Below the pieces are notes generated by a model, which had not been told where the DNA came from, searched no databases, and saw only the letters and a list, made by a program, of their open reading frames with translations. The position numbers and the translations under genes are program-made. Shown here piece after piece: positions 53,836 to 62,968 of a stretch of DNA of 64,000 nt; positions within the stretch are counted from its first letter, which is position 1, and every line of letters begins with the position of its first letter. The stretch is from NCBI GenBank assembly GCA_965207915.1, contig OZ242304.1, positions 558,001-622,000 of the forward strand. The letters run 5' to 3'. Source of the stretch: VXNJ01 sp009840625 (GTDB lineage: Bacteria > Chloroflexota > UBA11872 > VXNJ01).

Positions 53836-55440
53836 TCAATTCCCCGGCGGGCGGTCGGATCCGGCCAGTTGCGAGGCCAGCCCGTTAAGTCCCGCCACCG
53901 GATCGCCGCCAAGATCGATGCCGGCAACGTTCAGGTCCAGTTCCGCCAGCCGCGCCAGGTCGCCGCCGGCTTGGGCGTAGGCGAGCGTTCCCAGCCCGTA
54001 TTGGCTGTCGGCCAGGGGTGCTTCAAGCGGAGGCCGGGCGGGCGCCAGAAAAAGAAAACTCCCGTTGCGCGGTCCGCCCTTGTGCAGCTGACCGGTCGAA
54101 TGCAGGTAGCGCGGTCCATATGCGGACGTAACCGCAATCCCAAGTCGGCCGATTTCGCCGGCCAAACCGGCTACCGCCCTGTCGTAATCGGCGGTCTCGG
54201 GGTAGTAGGAGAGCAGCGCGGCGTACCCGCCCTTCCGCAGACGATTCACCCACTGCCCGAAATCACCGGCCGGCAACCCCGCCAATTCGCGGCCTTCGGC
54301 AAGGCCGGCGAGCAGGTTCGCGGTCTTGTCCTTGGCCGCCTGCACGTCCGGCTGATCGAAAGGGTTCATCTCCAGCAGCGCGCCGGCCAGCGCGACCGCG
54401 AACATCCAGACGAACATCTCCCCCGGTACCGCGCCAACGTTGGGGACCCCGCGGCGCTGCAGCGCGAACCCGCTCCCCTCCAGCCGCTCGGCCAGGAGAT
54501 CGGTCGCTTCGTTCTGGTCGCCTTCCAGGCGCAGGTAGCAGAAAAAGCGGTCCGGTCCGTAGTGCTGTTCCGCCAGCAGCGGTTCGCCGCAGACCGGCAC
54601 GATTCCGCGGCCGTTTTTACCCAGGCTTTCGGCGACCAGTTGTTCGATCCAGAGCCCCAGGCGCGCCAGCCGCGGCGAGAGAAGCAGGGTGAGCTTGTCG
54701 CGCCCGCCGCGGGTCTGGCCGGCGAGCAGGGCGGCCAGCCGGGCACCCGGGTTGGCGGTCAATTCCACGCCGGCCCCGCAGGCCCGGCGGCCCACTTCGC
54801 CAGCGGCGCTAAGCGACCGCAGGTCCTGCCCCAGCATCGCCGGGGCTATCAGCCCGAAGGGGGTGAACGCCGAGTAGCGACCGCCCACCCGGGGGTCACC
54901 GGGAAGGTACGTCGCCATGCCCTGTACGGCGGCAAATTCCACCAGCGGGGATCCCGGATCGGAAATGGCGGCAAAGTGGGAAAGCGGGGATTCGATCCCG
55001 GCCCGCTCGAGCCAGTTCCGGTAGTGTTCCAACAGCGACCAGACCTCGGTCGTGGTCCCCGATTTTGAAGCGGTCAGGAATAGTGTCCGCCGCGGCGTCA
55101 ACTCGGCCTCGACGGCCGCGACCTGGTCGGGGACGGTGCTGTCAAGAACCCGGAACCTGATCCCGGTAGCGGGCTCGTAAAGCGAGGCGAACACCGCGGC
55201 GGCCAGCGAGCTGCCGCCCATGCCAAGGAGCACCGCGTGCGAAATACCCCGCTGCCGGGCCGAATCGTGCAGGTTGAGCAGGCCGTCGAGTCGGCCCAGA
55301 CCGGCGGCCGGGTATTCGAGCCAACCGAGCGCGTCCAGGTCGCCCATTCCCGGCCAGAGCGTTCGATCGCGCCGCCAGAGCCGCCCAACCGCGTCGGCTT
55401 CGGCCAGCGCGGCCAGTCCCTGCCGGGTCAGGTCATCCAA
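53836..55440 (-). CDS. pgi: Glucose-6-phosphate isomerase
   Basis: Interconverts glucose 6-phosphate and fructose 6-phosphate. The sugar-isomerase motifs are LLGMGGSSLAAAVF and TASKSGTTTEVWSLLEHY, with GVPNVGAVPGEMFVWMF and a C-terminal SAYGPRYLHSTGQLHKGG matching the active-site end. At 534 residues the length is normal. The start TTG 55440 lies 15 bases after the tal stop. It belongs to the leftward rpiB-tal-pgi-(insertion)-gnd-zwf block. Confidence 0.88.
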   Translation of the reverse strand: MDDLTRQGLAALAEADAVGRLWRRDRTLWPGMGDLDALGWLEYPAAGLGRLDGLLNLHDSARQRGISHAVLLGMGGSSLAAAVFASLYEPATGIRFRVLDSTVPDQVAAVEAELTPRRTLFLTASKSGTTTEVWSLLEHYRNWLERAGIESPLSHFAAISDPGSPLVEFAAVQGMATYLPGDPRVGGRYSAFTPFGLIAPAMLGQDLRSLSAAGEVGRRACGAGVELTANPGARLAALLAGQTRGGRDKLTLLLSPRLARLGLWIEQLVAESLGKNGRGIVPVCGEPLLAEQHYGPDRFFCYLRLEGDQNEATDLLAERLEGSGFALQRRGVPNVGAVPGEMFVWMFAVALAGALLEMNPFDQPDVQAAKDKTANLLAGLAEGRELAGLPAGDFGQWVNRLRKGGYAALLSYYPETADYDRAVAGLAGEIGRLGIAVTSAYGPRYLHSTGQLHKGGPRNGSFLFLAPARPPLEAPLADSQYGLGTLAYAQAGGDLARLAELDLNVAGIDLGGDPVAGLNGLASQLAGSDRPPGN

Positions 55441-55455
55441 ATGCGGGTATCCGGG

Positions 55456-56559
55456 TCAGCCGGCCGGCGCCAGTTGGCGGGCCTTTTCGGCGACGACCGC
55501 CAGCAACGCATCGTAGGAATCGGCGAAGGACTTGACCCCGGCGGCGGTCAGTTGGTCGGTAATCGCGTCCAGGTCAAGGCCGGCCGCGCGTGCTGCCGCG
55601 ACAGTGTCCCTGGCCTGGGCGATCCCGGGTCCGAGCGTATCGGCCGCCTCGCCGTGGTCCAGCCAGGCCTCGAGGGTGGACCCGGGGAGCGTGTTTACGG
55701 TATCGGAACCGATTAGTTCGTGCACGTACAAGACATCCGAGTATTCCGGGTTCTTGGTGCTGGTCGAAGCCCACAGGCAGCGCTGCCGGCGAGCGCCGGC
55801 CCGCTCGAGCCAGGCAAACCGAAAACCCCCGAATATCTCCAGGTAGGCCGCATAGGCCAGGCACGCGTTGGCGATGGCGATCCGCCCCTGCAGGTCGGGT
55901 CGTCCCAGCTCGCCAAGGGCCGCGTCGGCGGCCGAATCGACCCGCGAGACAAAGAACGAGGCGACCGAGGAAACCGCTCCGAGGTCACCGCCGGCCGCGG
56001 CCCACTTTTCTAGGCCCTCCACGTACGCGCCGGCGATCTCGCGGTAGCGCGGCACCGCAAACAGCAGGGTCACGTTCACGTTTACGCCCTCGCCGATCAG
56101 GGTCCGGAAAGCACCGACGCCGGCCGCCGTCCCGGGCACCTTGATCATCAGGTTGGGACGATCCACCTTGGCGAACAGGCGTCTGGCGGCGGCCACTGAG
56201 GCCGCCTCGTCGTCGGCCAGCCGCGGTGGCAATTCGTAGCTGACGAACCCGTCGGACCGCCCGCTGGCGGAGTAGACGTCGGCGAATAGGTCGCATGCGC
56301 GGGTTATGTCGGCCAGCGCCACTTCCTCGAAAACCGCCTCCGGCTCCAGTCCCTGTCCGCGGAGCGCGCTTATGTCGGCGTCGTAGTCGCTCGAGGACGA
56401 GATCGCTTTTTCAAAAATGGTCGGATTGGAGGTCACGCCCCGGACCCCGGCGGCGATCAGTTCGGACAGCCGCCCCGAATCGAGCAGCTCGCGCGAGATT
56501 TCATCCAGCCAGACGGCCTGGCCGTGTTGCAAGAGGTCGGCAATGGGGTTCTGGGTCAT
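55456..56559 (-). CDS. tal: Transaldolase
   Basis: Transfers a three-carbon unit in the non-oxidative pentose phosphate pathway. RGVTSNPTIFEKAIS is the N-terminal signature, and the Schiff-base lysine is in LMIKVPGT. CLWASTSTKNPEYSDVLYV and the substrate-binding DTVNTLPGST follow. At 367 residues it is the long bacterial type that often accompanies pgi. It starts at ATG 56559. Confidence 0.92.
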   Translation of the reverse strand: MTQNPIADLLQHGQAVWLDEISRELLDSGRLSELIAAGVRGVTSNPTIFEKAISSSSDYDADISALRGQGLEPEAVFEEVALADITRACDLFADVYSASGRSDGFVSYELPPRLADDEAASVAAARRLFAKVDRPNLMIKVPGTAAGVGAFRTLIGEGVNVNVTLLFAVPRYREIAGAYVEGLEKWAAAGGDLGAVSSVASFFVSRVDSAADAALGELGRPDLQGRIAIANACLAYAAYLEIFGGFRFAWLERAGARRQRCLWASTSTKNPEYSDVLYVHELIGSDTVNTLPGSTLEAWLDHGEAADTLGPGIAQARDTVAAARAAGLDLDAITDQLTAAGVKSFADSYDALLAVVAEKARQLAPAG

Positions 56560-56645
56560 TTCCGTCGTTCCTTAGGCTGGCGGCGGATGGCAGACGCTCC
56601 AAGCACCGTCCGGTTGGGGCGATTTTCGACCACCGCGGCCGCCGG

Positions 56646-57101
56646 TTACCGCCCTCCGGCGCGTTCGATCGCGTCCACCTTGGACACGCGTCGCAGGAAG
56701 CGCTCCTGGGGGTCGAAACTGGCGCCCAAGAATGCCTCCACGATCTCCAGGGCCGGTTCCACGCCGATGACCCGCCCACCTAGGCAGAGCACGTTCATCC
56801 CGTCATGCTCGACGCCCTGGTGGGCCGAATAGCGGTCGTGGCAGGTTGCCGCCCGCACGCCGGCGTGCTTGGAGCAGGCTATCGAAGCCCCGACTCCCGA
56901 GCCGCAGATGACGATTCCGCGGTCGGCCGCGCCGGACTGGATCAGTTCAGATACGGCAACGCAGTAGTCGGGGAAGTCGTCGACGGGGTCGTACTCGGTG
57001 GCCCCGCAGTCGATCAAGTCATACGGCCGTTCGGCCAGCCAGGCGGCCACCACCTGCTTGAGTTCGAACCCGGCGTGATCGGCGCCGATAGCGACCTTCA
57101 A
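56646..57101 (-). CDS. rpiB: Ribose-5-phosphate isomerase B
   Basis: Interconverts ribose 5-phosphate and ribulose 5-phosphate. The RpiB start is KVAIGADHAGFELK, and the catalytic cysteine/serine region is VICGSGVGASIACSKHAGVRAA. The phosphate-binding residues are in HDRYSAHQGVEHDGMNVLCLGGRV. At 151 residues it is complete. It starts at ATG 57101 and lies 86 bases before tal. Confidence 0.92.
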   Translation of the reverse strand: MKVAIGADHAGFELKQVVAAWLAERPYDLIDCGATEYDPVDDFPDYCVAVSELIQSGAADRGIVICGSGVGASIACSKHAGVRAATCHDRYSAHQGVEHDGMNVLCLGGRVIGVEPALEIVEAFLGASFDPQERFLRRVSKVDAIERAGGR

Positions 57102-57142
57102 CGCTCAACTCCTTGATTTGCTCAAACGCGTTTGCGTGATGC

Positions 57143-57922
57143 TCACGACATGAAAATCCCGCCGCAGATGTTCAGCGCCTGGCCGGTCATGTAATCGGAA
57201 TCAGGCGATGCCAGGAAGCTGACCGCGGCTGCGACTTCGGATGGTTTCTGCATGCGGCCAAGCGGGATCTTTTCCAGTGATTGGCGGCGCACCTCGTCCA
57301 CCGGGATTCCCAGCCGGTCGGATCGTTCGCCGGCCAGGTGGTCCCACATCGGGGAGTCGACCATCCCCGGGCAGTAGGCGTTGCAGGTTATCCCGTGCGG
57401 GGCCAACTCGGTCGCGACCGCCCGCGTGATCCCCACCACCGCGAACTTGGACGCATGGTAGACCGATTGCAGCGGCGTCGTCCGCTTGCCGGAAATCGAG
57501 GCGGCGTTGATGATCTTGCCGTGGCCCTGCTTGATCATCTGCTTGGCGGCCTCGCGGTCGGTGAGGAACACTCCCCAGTTGTTGACCGAATTGATGCGGT
57601 CGAATTCGGCCCGGGTGGTCTCCACCAGCCAGGTGGTGGTGTGCAGCCCGGCATTGGCGATCACGACGTCGAGCTTGCCAAATTCGGACACAGTCTTCTC
57701 GACCATCGCCGCAACGTCGTCTTCCTCGGTAACGTCGCCGCCGATGGGGATCGCGCGGCGCCCGCGCGAACGGGCCAGGTCGCAGGCCCTTTCGGCCGCT
57801 TCCGGGTTGTAGTCGTTGACTACCAGGTCGGCGCCGTCGGCAGCCAGACGGTCGATGATTGCGTTGCCCAGCGCCCCGCCGCCGCCGGTAATCAGGATCG
57901 CTTTTCCGCTCAGATCGCGCAT
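57143..57922 (-). CDS. Short-chain dehydrogenase/reductase
   Basis: An NAD(P)-dependent SDR of 259 residues. The cofactor motif is ITGGGGALG (TGxxxGxG type with an extra glycine) and NAG appears in VIANAGLH. The catalytic triad is S in NAASISG and Y/K in YHASKFAV. The C-terminus, TGQALNICGGIFMS, is typical of classical SDRs. The acidic residue after strand 2 (NDYNPEAAERA) suggests NAD preference. The substrate is unknown. It starts at ATG 57922 and lies upstream of rpiB in the same direction. Confidence 0.88.
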   Translation of the reverse strand: MRDLSGKAILITGGGGALGNAIIDRLAADGADLVVNDYNPEAAERACDLARSRGRRAIPIGGDVTEEDDVAAMVEKTVSEFGKLDVVIANAGLHTTTWLVETTRAEFDRINSVNNWGVFLTDREAAKQMIKQGHGKIINAASISGKRTTPLQSVYHASKFAVVGITRAVATELAPHGITCNAYCPGMVDSPMWDHLAGERSDRLGIPVDEVRRQSLEKIPLGRMQKPSEVAAAVSFLASPDSDYMTGQALNICGGIFMS

Positions 57923-58038
57923 CGATTCGTTCCCCCGCCGGTCGCAGCCCGGCTGGATAAAGTCCGTGGGTAATTTTGACCGCCGGTAGCGGCTGGGGAA
58001 TGCGACCGGCGACCCCTCCCGGCAATTAATCTAGTTAC

Positions 58039-59421
58039 TTGGCGGCACCGGCCTCTCGCAGCCTTCGCCGCAATTGGCATTCGCGTTTGCAGCAGACCTC
58101 CAAGCCCGCTCCCGGCGGCCCCGCCGCGGCAGCGGCCAACGAAGGCGACGGCGATCCGCGCGACCAGCTGGTCCAAGACCGCCTGGAATACTCGGGTCGC
58201 GTGGGTCGCTTCCTTTACGGGTTGTTTCCGGCGGTGGCGATTCCGGCCTACATGGTCCTCTGGCAGGGCAACATCGCCACCATGCTGGCGTTCTGGATGC
58301 AATTTACCGCCGAGGGCTACTTCGTATACCTCCTGACCGGTTCCAACTCGATGCTGGCCATCGTGGGCATGGCCAGATCGCTGCCAATGGTCGTCGTGGC
58401 GCCGGTTCTGGGAACGCTTGCCGATCGCGTCGACCGCCTGAACATGCTGGTGGCGGCGCAGGCGGCCGGGGCGATCGTGGCCGCGGTGGTAGCGGCGTTG
58501 ATCTTCCTGGACCTGATCGAGCCCTGGCACCTGGTCGTCGGAGCGCTGCTCGGCGGAGTGGCGATCGCCGCCAACTTCCCGGCCCGCCAGGCCCTGGTCA
58601 TGTCGATCGTGGGGCGCAAATACATGATGAACGCGGTCGCCCTGCACACAACCAGCATCGGCGCCACGCGCATTCTGGGCCCGCCGGTCGCCGGGGCGGT
58701 CCTGGCTTTCGTCAGCGTCGCCTGGTGCTACGCGTCAACGGCCGTGCTGACCGCGCTGGCCGGCCTCTACATCCGCCGCATCAAGGCGCCGCCGGTCGAA
58801 ATGCCCAATCGGCGCGTTTCATTCGTCCGCGACATCCTGGGCGGCTACCTTTACGTCCTGCGCAGCCCCCAACTGCGGCCGGTGGTGATAACCGGCGTCG
58901 TCATTTCGGTGCTGTTCTATTCGCATTACCAATTCATTCCGGCGATCGCCCGCGACGTGCTGCTCTCGCCCGAGGCCGGCCTGGCGATCCTCTCGGCCGC
59001 TTCCGGGGCCGGCGGCCTGATCGGAGCCCTGGTGGCTTCGCGGCTCGATCACATCCGCCGCAAGGGGTTGCTGCTGTTTGCCGGGTCGATGCTTTTCGGG
59101 GGGTCGATATTGGTCTTTGCCCAGACCGCCTGGCTGCTGCTGGCGGCTGCGATGCTCTTTCTGGCCGGACTGGGTTCAGGGCTGGCCCAGGCCACCAACG
59201 GCGCGCTCCTGCAGCTATTGGCCGAAGACCACTACCGGGGCCGCATGGGCGCGGTCCAGCTGGTGCTCTGGGGGCTGACCCCGATCGGTGCCATTCCGAT
59301 GGGGATCCTGGGCGATGCGACCAGCTCCTCGTTTGCGGTCGGCTTGGCCGCGGCGGTCGGGCTGGGTCTGCTTTTGGTGCTCCTGGCGGCCGCCCCGCAG
59401 ATTAGGCGCCTGCAGGTTTAA
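58039..59421 (+). CDS. Major facilitator superfamily exporter (EntS/MFS_3-like)
   Basis: About 460 residues with around 12 hydrophobic helices. Typical for the enterobactin-exporter-like MFS group are LTGSNSMLAIVGMARSLPMVVVAPVLGTLADRVDRLNML (helix 2-3 loop) and GAVQLVLWGLTPIGAIPMG. The N-terminal 50 residues are hydrophilic. It starts at TTG 58039. It is divergent from the SDR gene, with 116 bases between the starts. Confidence 0.82.
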   Translation: MAAPASRSLRRNWHSRLQQTSKPAPGGPAAAAANEGDGDPRDQLVQDRLEYSGRVGRFLYGLFPAVAIPAYMVLWQGNIATMLAFWMQFTAEGYFVYLLTGSNSMLAIVGMARSLPMVVVAPVLGTLADRVDRLNMLVAAQAAGAIVAAVVAALIFLDLIEPWHLVVGALLGGVAIAANFPARQALVMSIVGRKYMMNAVALHTTSIGATRILGPPVAGAVLAFVSVAWCYASTAVLTALAGLYIRRIKAPPVEMPNRRVSFVRDILGGYLYVLRSPQLRPVVITGVVISVLFYSHYQFIPAIARDVLLSPEAGLAILSAASGAGGLIGALVASRLDHIRRKGLLLFAGSMLFGGSILVFAQTAWLLLAAAMLFLAGLGSGLAQATNGALLQLLAEDHYRGRMGAVQLVLWGLTPIGAIPMGILGDATSSSFAVGLAAAVGLGLLLVLLAAAPQIRRLQV

Positions 59422-59438
59422 CCGGCGCTCCGGGCCGG
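59422..59438. terminator. Possible stem-loop between convergent genes
   Basis: CCGGC and GCCGG pair around a seven-base loop in the 25-base gap between the MFS stop and the NIPSNAP stop. No T tract is visible. Confidence 0.3.
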
Positions 59439-59446
59439 CGGCGCGA

Positions 59447-59767
59447 CTATCCGATCGCCGAGGCCGGCGTCGGATCCAGCAGCGTCACCTTGATCCGGTC
59501 CCGGTCGAGCATCTCGGCGACTCTCAGCGAAATCTCGTCCTCCCATTCGGGAGTCTGGTAGACGGCCGCATACAACCGGGTGCGCTCGGACTCGTCGGCG
59601 AAGGTCCGGATCCAGACGTAGGTGTTCTCGTCCTCGGAGCCAACGAAGCTGCCGACGATCGTCATTCCCTTCGCGCGCTGGAAGGGAATGATCACTTCCT
59701 CCATGTAATCGACCCAGTTCTGGCGCTGCCCCGGAAGGGTCTTGTACTCACGCAGTTCGACGACCAT
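59447..59767 (-). CDS. NIPSNAP family protein
   Basis: A 106-residue ferredoxin-like alpha/beta-barrel protein. The pattern VVELREYKTLPGQRQNWVDYMEEV, followed by VGSFVGSEDENTYVWIRTFADESERTRLYAAVY, is characteristic. The function is unknown; some relatives act as small monooxygenases or dimeric scaffolds. It starts at ATG 59767. Confidence 0.82.
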   Translation of the reverse strand: MVVELREYKTLPGQRQNWVDYMEEVIIPFQRAKGMTIVGSFVGSEDENTYVWIRTFADESERTRLYAAVYQTPEWEDEISLRVAEMLDRDRIKVTLLDPTPASAIG

Positions 59768-59967
59768 GCTGCCTCCCCGCCAAATCTCGCCGGACGGTCC
59801 CGGTCACCGCCGATGCGCCGAACCAAAACTGGCTTCCGGCGAAAACGCGGTCACGGCCAAAGTCTAGGGGCCGTTGCCGTGGGGCGGATAGGAGCCGGCC
59901 GGGCGAAGTTCGAGCGATCCCGCCGGCCGCGCAACCCCGCTCCTCAAATAAACTTCTAATGGCCGCG

Positions 59968-60171
59968 CTAGGTGGGGAGATAGCGGTGCCCTGCACCCGC
60001 AAACCGCTACAGCGGGACCGAATTCCCTTCCTCGGAATTCCGGCGGTCGATTCTGGTTCGCAACCGGCGCGACGAAGGTTGGGCCCCGTGCGACGGGAAA
60101 CTCCGAACTCCGTCAGGTCTGGAAGGAAGCAGCGGTAAGGGGACCTTTCCGGGCGCCGCGGGATCACCTGG
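59968..60171 (+). ncRNA. ffs: Signal recognition particle RNA, long form with Alu-like part
   Basis: The conserved SRP domain IV core is at 60111-60140: GTCAGGTCTGGAAGGAAGCAGC followed by GGTAA. The ends pair as CTAGGTG (59968-59974) with CACCTGG (60165-60171). The 5' part (GGTGCCCTGCACCCGCAAACC) resembles the Alu domain of long bacterial SRP RNAs, giving about 204 bases, longer than the 4.5S type. The gene lies just upstream of dnaX, the usual place. The remaining parts of the 520-base gap between the NIPSNAP gene and dnaX (59768-59967 and 60172-60287) hold no gene that I can see and probably contain promoters. Confidence 0.87.
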
Positions 60172-60287
60172 CCCGAGCGGCGGAGGCGGATCGTGGCGGC
60201 CAAATGGGTTACAAAGAAGGGTGCGCGGCCATAAAGGCAAACGATCCGAGGTTTCGGCCACAAGTGGTCGCTGATTCGAGCCGGTAG

Positions 60288-61982
60288 ATGTGCGCTTCCA
60301 TACTGGCCGGGGATTCGCTGCGGGCGCTGTACAACAAATACCGGCCGCAGCGGTTCGCCGACGTCGCCGGACAGCGCCACGTCGTGCGGATCCTGCAGAA
60401 CGCGCTGGTGCACAAGCGCGTATCGCACGCCTACCTCTTCTCGGGCGAGCGAGGCACCGGCAAGACCACGGTCGGCCGGATCCTGGCCAAGGCCCTCAAC
60501 TGCCAGCGCGGCATCCAGCCCGAGCCCTGCAACGACTGCGAACACTGTCGCAGCGTCGGCAACGAGTCCTTCCTGGATCTGATCGAGATTGACGCGGCCA
60601 GCCACACCTCGGTAAACGACATTCGCGACCTGCGCGAGAAGGTCCGCTACCGCCCGGCCTCGGGCCGTTACAAGGTCTACCTGATCGACGAGGTGCACCA
60701 GCTCTCGCGCTCGGCCTACAACGCGTTCTTGAAGACCCTGGAAGAACCCCCCGACCACGCGGTTTTCATCCTCGCGACCACCGATCCGCACCGCGTTCTG
60801 CCGACCGTGCGGTCCCGGTGCCAGCACCTGCGCTTCAAGCGCATAGACCACGCGCAGATGATCGGCCAACTGGAGCGCATCGTAGGACTCGAGGAGGCAA
60901 TGGCCGACGACCAGGCATTGGCGCTGATCGCCCGCAACGCCGAAGGCAGCCTGCGGGATGCGCTGGGCCTGCTGGAGCAGGGCCTTGCCTACGCCGAAAA
61001 CCGCCTGACCGAGCGCCAGATGCGCGAGCTTCTGGGCACGGCCGGTTACGAAGGCGTCAGCATCGTCGCGGCCGCGATCGCGCGCGGGTCGGTCGGCGAC
61101 GCGATGACCGCCCTGGCCCAATCGATCGACGACGGGGCCGATCCGACCGCGCTGCACCGCCAGCTGGTCGGATTTTTCCGCGCAGTCCTGATGCTCTTGA
61201 CCAGCCGCAACGAGTCGATCCTGGGCCAGTACTCGGCCGACGAGCTGGCGGTCCTGCGCGAGGTCGCCAACAACTTCGCACGGATCCGGCAACCCCTGGC
61301 AGTGGTGGAAGCGTTGACCGAACGCCCGCCGCTCACGGCGGCCCGGCCGCCGCAGCTAGATCTTGAATTGGCGATCGTGCAGGCGGCCCTGGCCACCGGC
61401 GCCGAGGACGCGCTCCAGCCGTTGCCGGCGGTCGAAGCGCCCGCAGTAAACACCGCCGCTCCCTCCTACCCGGCGCCAGCCGCAGAACCGGACCCGCAGG
61501 CCCGGCCAGAACCCGCGGGGGCGGCCGCCAACGCCCCGGCCGCCGGACTCGAGCCATCACCGGAACCATCGGTGGACCCCGGGACCGTGCCCGCGCCGGA
61601 ACCGGAACCCGAGCCGGAGCCTGCTCCGCCCCCGGGAACCGGCGATTCGGACCTGCTGGAACGATTCGAAGCGGTGCGAGAACGGTTCATCGCCCTGGTC
61701 CGCGAATGGGACCCTACCGTCCAGGGACAGTTTCTGGGCGCCCCGGCCCGGATGGAGGGTCCCGCGTTGGTGCTGGGGATCCGGCAGCAGTTCGCGCTCG
61801 ACCGGCTCGACAGCCCGGCCAAGCGGGCCGGCCTGGAGCAGATCGCCCAGACCGCGCTCGGAGAACCAGTCGAGTTGCGGCTCGAGCATGTTCCGAGCGA
61901 TTCGGGCGGCGAGGCGTACACTGCCAGAATCGCCAGGGCTGCCGGTGAACTGCTGGGCGCCCGCGAAATCAAAGACGTGTGA
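60288..61982 (+). CDS. dnaX: DNA polymerase III subunit gamma/tau
   Basis: Clamp-loader ATPase. The N-terminal motif is LYNKYRPQRFADVAGQ, Walker A is SGERGTGKTT (about residues 52-61), a zinc-binding cluster lies at CNDCEHC, Walker B is VYLIDEVHQLS and the SRC motif is TVRSRCQHLRF. Residues about 380-455 form a low-complexity Pro/Ala/Glu linker, followed by a tau-like C-terminal domain. It starts at ATG 60288 after the SRP RNA gene and leads into ybaB and recR. Confidence 0.93.
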   Translation: MCASILAGDSLRALYNKYRPQRFADVAGQRHVVRILQNALVHKRVSHAYLFSGERGTGKTTVGRILAKALNCQRGIQPEPCNDCEHCRSVGNESFLDLIEIDAASHTSVNDIRDLREKVRYRPASGRYKVYLIDEVHQLSRSAYNAFLKTLEEPPDHAVFILATTDPHRVLPTVRSRCQHLRFKRIDHAQMIGQLERIVGLEEAMADDQALALIARNAEGSLRDALGLLEQGLAYAENRLTERQMRELLGTAGYEGVSIVAAAIARGSVGDAMTALAQSIDDGADPTALHRQLVGFFRAVLMLLTSRNESILGQYSADELAVLREVANNFARIRQPLAVVEALTERPPLTAARPPQLDLELAIVQAALATGAEDALQPLPAVEAPAVNTAAPSYPAPAAEPDPQARPEPAGAAANAPAAGLEPSPEPSVDPGTVPAPEPEPEPEPAPPPGTGDSDLLERFEAVRERFIALVREWDPTVQGQFLGAPARMEGPALVLGIRQQFALDRLDSPAKRAGLEQIAQTALGEPVELRLEHVPSDSGGEAYTARIARAAGELLGAREIKDV

Positions 61983-62014
61983 CTCGGACCTGATCCAATG
62001 AAAAGAGACGGACG

Positions 62015-62308
62015 ATGCAGATGATGCGCAAGATGCAGCGCCAGATGGAGAAGATCCAACAGGAGCTGGAATCGACCCGGATCGAGACCAGCGCCGGCGG
62101 CGGGCTGGTCAAGGTCGTCATCAACGGCCAGCAGGATATCGAATCAATCAGCATCTCGCCGGATGCGGTCGATCCGGAGGACGTCGAACTTCTGGAGGAC
62201 CTGGTGCTGGCCGCGGTCAACGATGCCGTCGGCGAATCGCGATCGGTGGCGGCACGCAAGATGAGCGCGCTGACCGGGGGCATGAAGATTCCCGGGCTTT
62301 CCATGTGA
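62015..62308 (+). CDS. YbaB/EbfC nucleoid-associated protein
   Basis: A 97-residue DNA-binding dimer. KMQRQMEKIQQELE is the N-terminal coiled part, VKVVINGQQDIESISI the sheet, and the C-terminus (ALTGGMKIPGLSM) is typical. It starts at ATG 62015 and sits between dnaX and recR, the standard arrangement. Its role in repair or nucleoid structure is inferred from the family. Confidence 0.92.
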   Translation: MQMMRKMQRQMEKIQQELESTRIETSAGGGLVKVVINGQQDIESISISPDAVDPEDVELLEDLVLAAVNDAVGESRSVAARKMSALTGGMKIPGLSM

Positions 62309-62341
62309 ACCCGGCCGGTTCTCCCCTGGCGGGCGGGCCCG

Positions 62342-62947
62342 ATGCTTGACGCACAACTTCCGGGGCCGCTGCGCGAGTTGATCGAACGATTCACCGCACT
62401 GCCCGGCGTCGGGGCCAAGACCGCGACCCGCTACGCGATGCACCTATTGCGGTCCCATCCGGGGACCGCCGCCGCGCTGGCGTCGGCAATCGGCAACCTG
62501 AGCGAGCAGGTGTTTGAGTGCTCGGTCTGCCGCAACTACGCCGATTCGCAGCGCTGCCGCTACTGCACCGATCCCGATCGCCAGGACCGTGTGCTATGCG
62601 TCGTCGAAGACCCGCTGGACCTGCTCGCCCTGGAGCAGTCCGGGGGCTACGAGGGTCGTTACTTCGTCCTGCACGGGGTGCTCTCGCCGATCGACGGGGT
62701 GGGTCCGGCCGACCTGCAAATCGGCCGGCTCAGGGATCTGGTCCGCGAGCGTTCGGTTTCCGAGGTCATCGTGGCGACCAACGCCTCAATCGAGGGCGAC
62801 GCGACCGCCAGCGAAATAGCGCGCCAGCTGGAGGGCGACTCGTGCCGGGTTACGCGCCTGGCGCGCGGTCTGGCCACCGGCGGAGATATCGAATTCGTCG
62901 ATGCCCGAACCCTGGCGATGGCCCTGGAAGCCCGGCGACCGGTTTAG
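62342..62947 (+). CDS. recR: Recombination protein RecR
   Basis: Works with RecF and RecO in gap repair. The HhH motif is LPGVGAKTATRYAMHLL, the zinc cluster is CSVCRNYADSQRCRYC, and the Toprim domain is VLCVVEDPLDLLALEQSGGYEGRYFVLHG. At 201 residues it is complete. It starts at ATG 62342, 33 bases after ybaB. recF is in the same window at 24 kb. Confidence 0.94.
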   Translation: MLDAQLPGPLRELIERFTALPGVGAKTATRYAMHLLRSHPGTAAALASAIGNLSEQVFECSVCRNYADSQRCRYCTDPDRQDRVLCVVEDPLDLLALEQSGGYEGRYFVLHGVLSPIDGVGPADLQIGRLRDLVRERSVSEVIVATNASIEGDATASEIARQLEGDSCRVTRLARGLATGGDIEFVDARTLAMALEARRPV

Positions 62948-62968
62948 CAACCGATCCGAGAAGGTGCG

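Noticed and set aside
53815..53860. T-arm-like sequence GGGTTCAATTCCCC near the pgi 3' end
   Set aside because: No acceptor, D or anticodon arm accompanies it, and most of it is coding sequence for the C-terminus of pgi on the other strand.
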